From: Ilumatobacteraceae bacterium | GTDB lineage: Bacteria > Actinomycetota > Acidimicrobiia > Acidimicrobiales > Ilumatobacteraceae | Direction of reading: 5' to 3' | Length of the DNA stretch: 34,061 nt | NCBI GenBank assembly: GCA_017859785.1 | Contig: JAFMMJ010000017.1 | Location: 1 to 34,061 of the forward strand | Shown: positions 33,075 to 34,061 of the stretch, one piece after another | Position numbering within the stretch: the stretch's first letter is position 1 | How the letters are laid out: each line of letters begins with the position of its first letter | Position numbers and translations under genes: made by a program | The notes under the pieces: generated by a model | The model's input: the letters and a program-made list of their open reading frames with translations, nothing else | What the model was told of the DNA's origin: nothing | Database searches by the model: none

Positions 33075-33986
33075 TCAGTCGAGGGCGCTGACGACCTCCG
33101 TCATGAACCGCTCGAGCATTTCCTGTCGCGCGGTCGCGGTCGGACCCATGAACCAGTCCGGCACGATGAATTCGTCGAAGCCGGTCGATCGGTAGGCGGC
33201 GAGCAGTTCGACGAGTTCGTCCGGTCGCCCCGCGATGGCGCGTTCGCCGCCGGGCCCCTCGAGCACGCGCCTCGTCGCTTCGTCATCGTCGGTGACGACC
33301 ACGATCGACTGCACTGAGCAGCGCAGCGTCGCCGGGTCGCGGCCGACGCGCTCGCAGGCCGATCTCATGGCGGCCATTCGCTCGGCCGCTCCGTCGGGGC
33401 GGCCCCAGGTGTTCCACTCGTCGGCGTGACGTGCGGTGATGCGCAGCATTCGGTCGCCGCCCGTTCCGACGAGAATCGGCAGTCGATCCTGCACTGGTTT
33501 CGGCTCGCAAGGGGCGTCGCGGATCGTATGAATCTCACCGGTGAAGTCGGTTCGGCGCTCGTCGAGAAGTGAGCGGATGATCTTGATCGACTCCTCGAAC
33601 CGGGTCACGCGTCTCCCGGGCGCCTCGAGCTCGATCCCGTAGGCATGGTGCTCGTTGATCTGCCATCCGGCACCGAGGCCGAGCACGAACCGTCCGTTGG
33701 AGAGGTGGTCGATGGTCGCGGCTCGATTGGCGAGCAGGGCGGGGTGGTGGATCGAGGTCGGCGCCACGAGAGGTCCGAGGCGCATCCGGCAGGTCACGGC
33801 GGCGACCGCGGGGAGGATCGCCCAGCACTCGTGCCCGGGGGTGTCGGACACCTCGGTGGTGCCGGTGTTGCCCATGTAGTGGTCGGCGAACCAGAACCCG
33901 TGCCAGTCACCGGCGTCGAGCCAGCGGGCGAGATCGAGCAGTTCCTCGACCGGGTACGACATGTTCGGCCACACGGAGAAGTCCAC
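33075..33986 (-). CDS. LLM-class (luciferase-like, probably F420-dependent) oxidoreductase
   Basis: A 303-aa TIM-barrel protein of the luciferase-like monooxygenase superfamily. Typical segments are GFWFADHYMG near the N-terminus, RMRLGPLVAPTSIHHPALLANRAATIDHLSNGRFVLGLGAGWQ, the loop EAPGRRVTRFEESI, and PILVGTGGDRMLRITARHADEWN. Actinobacterial members of this type generally use coenzyme F420, but the substrate is not predictable and an FMN enzyme is possible. GTG 33986 is chosen because TACGTT lies 6 nt upstream and the product starts with the first beta strand (MDFSVWPN). An ATG at 34010 would overlap the divergent promoter. Confidence 0.87.
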   Translation of the reverse strand: MDFSVWPNMSYPVEELLDLARWLDAGDWHGFWFADHYMGNTGTTEVSDTPGHECWAILPAVAAVTCRMRLGPLVAPTSIHHPALLANRAATIDHLSNGRFVLGLGAGWQINEHHAYGIELEAPGRRVTRFEESIKIIRSLLDERRTDFTGEIHTIRDAPCEPKPVQDRLPILVGTGGDRMLRITARHADEWNTWGRPDGAAERMAAMRSACERVGRDPATLRCSVQSIVVVTDDDEATRRVLEGPGGERAIAGRPDELVELLAAYRSTGFDEFIVPDWFMGPTATARQEMLERFMTEVVSALD

Positions 33987-33992
33987 GGGGCG

Positions 33993-34002
33993 AACGTAGC
34001 CT
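33993..34002. promoter_or_regulatory. Overlapping divergent -10 elements
   Basis: TACGTT on minus (33998-33993) serves the LLM gene at GTG 33986. TAGCCT on plus (33997-34002) serves ATG 34009. Both have a 6-nt gap to the start, and the two hexamers share two bases, so RNA polymerase could probably use only one direction at a time. Confidence 0.5.
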
Positions 34003-34008
34003 GAGGTC

Positions 34009-34061
34009 ATGGCAGCGGGGGAGGGGGACCTGTCGCGGCGACTCTGGGAGGAGCACGCCGC
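34009..34061 (+). CDS. N-terminus of an unidentified protein, cut by the window end
   Basis: ATG 34009 follows TAGCCT by 6 nt, the strongest start signature in this window. It opens a frame that reads MAAGEGDLSRRLWEEHAA to the last base. Seventeen to eighteen residues are too few to assign a family. The gene is divergent from the LLM oxidoreductase. Confidence 0.55.
   Translation, partial: MAAGEGDLSRRLWEEHA

Noticed and set aside
33068-33077. Search for a terminator between convergent uvrC and the LLM gene
   Set aside because: Only 4 bp separate the stops and no hairpin with a T-tract is visible nearby.
1-34061. Insertion sequences, phage genes, CRISPR arrays, defence or toxin-antitoxin genes
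   Set aside because: None was seen. Every gene with a recognisable role is a housekeeping or metabolic type and gaps are too small for hidden arrays.

Overview
The window is a dense, high-GC bacterial chromosome segment with almost no intergenic space. Many starts are GTG, four-base stop/start overlaps are common, and a TANNNT hexamer often sits 6-9 nt before the start codon (leaderless transcription). The gene order trpC-(F)-B-A ... ANTAR regulator - polA - rpsA - coaE - uvrB - uvrA matches the macro-order known from mycobacteria. A dedicated trpF and several unusual protein architectures point instead to a deep-branching actinobacterium, most likely class Acidimicrobiia. That placement is inference. 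No insertion sequence, phage gene or CRISPR array is visible, so this looks like core chromosome.

Layout. 1-2262: a divergent two-component system, with a sensor kinase cut by the window edge and an OmpR-type regulator. 2266-5645 (minus): a crotonase-family protein, the DinG helicase and a catalytic cis-prenyltransferase (UppS). 5688-8338 (plus): a degenerate UppS paralogue, RecO and glycyl-tRNA synthetase. 8356-11819: tryptophan genes trpC, trpF, trpB and trpA. 11843-16685: type II fatty-acid synthesis, with fabZ on plus and fabD-fabH-fabG-acpP-fabF as a minus-strand operon. 16770-17816: a tRNA with a CAA anticodon, a small coiled-coil protein and an ANTAR response regulator. 17830-23911: polA, a methyltransferase, rpsA, coaE and a gamma-glutamylcyclotransferase-like protein. 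23908-33070: uvrB, uvrA, an MFS transporter, a protease-dead rhomboid on minus and uvrC. 33075-34061: an LLM-type oxidoreductase and the first codons of a divergent gene.

The most interesting system is the divergent pair at 4947-6281. The catalytic UppS keeps all the pyrophosphate-binding motifs, but it stops before the C-terminal RxG motif and has lost the Glu of the YAE motif. The divergent paralogue has lost every catalytic motif but keeps exactly YAE and the RRFGG tail. This is the division of labour seen between eukaryotic DHDDS and NgBR/Nus1, and it suggests a two-subunit bacterial undecaprenyl-diphosphate synthase.

Other points of note are a malonyl-CoA:ACP transacylase fused to a lysine-less biotinyl/lipoyl-like domain, a UvrA with a histone-like Lys/Ala/Pro tail, a leucine-anticodon tRNA with a short class I variable loop, and a clustering of repair genes (dinG, recO, polA, uvrB, uvrA, uvrC).
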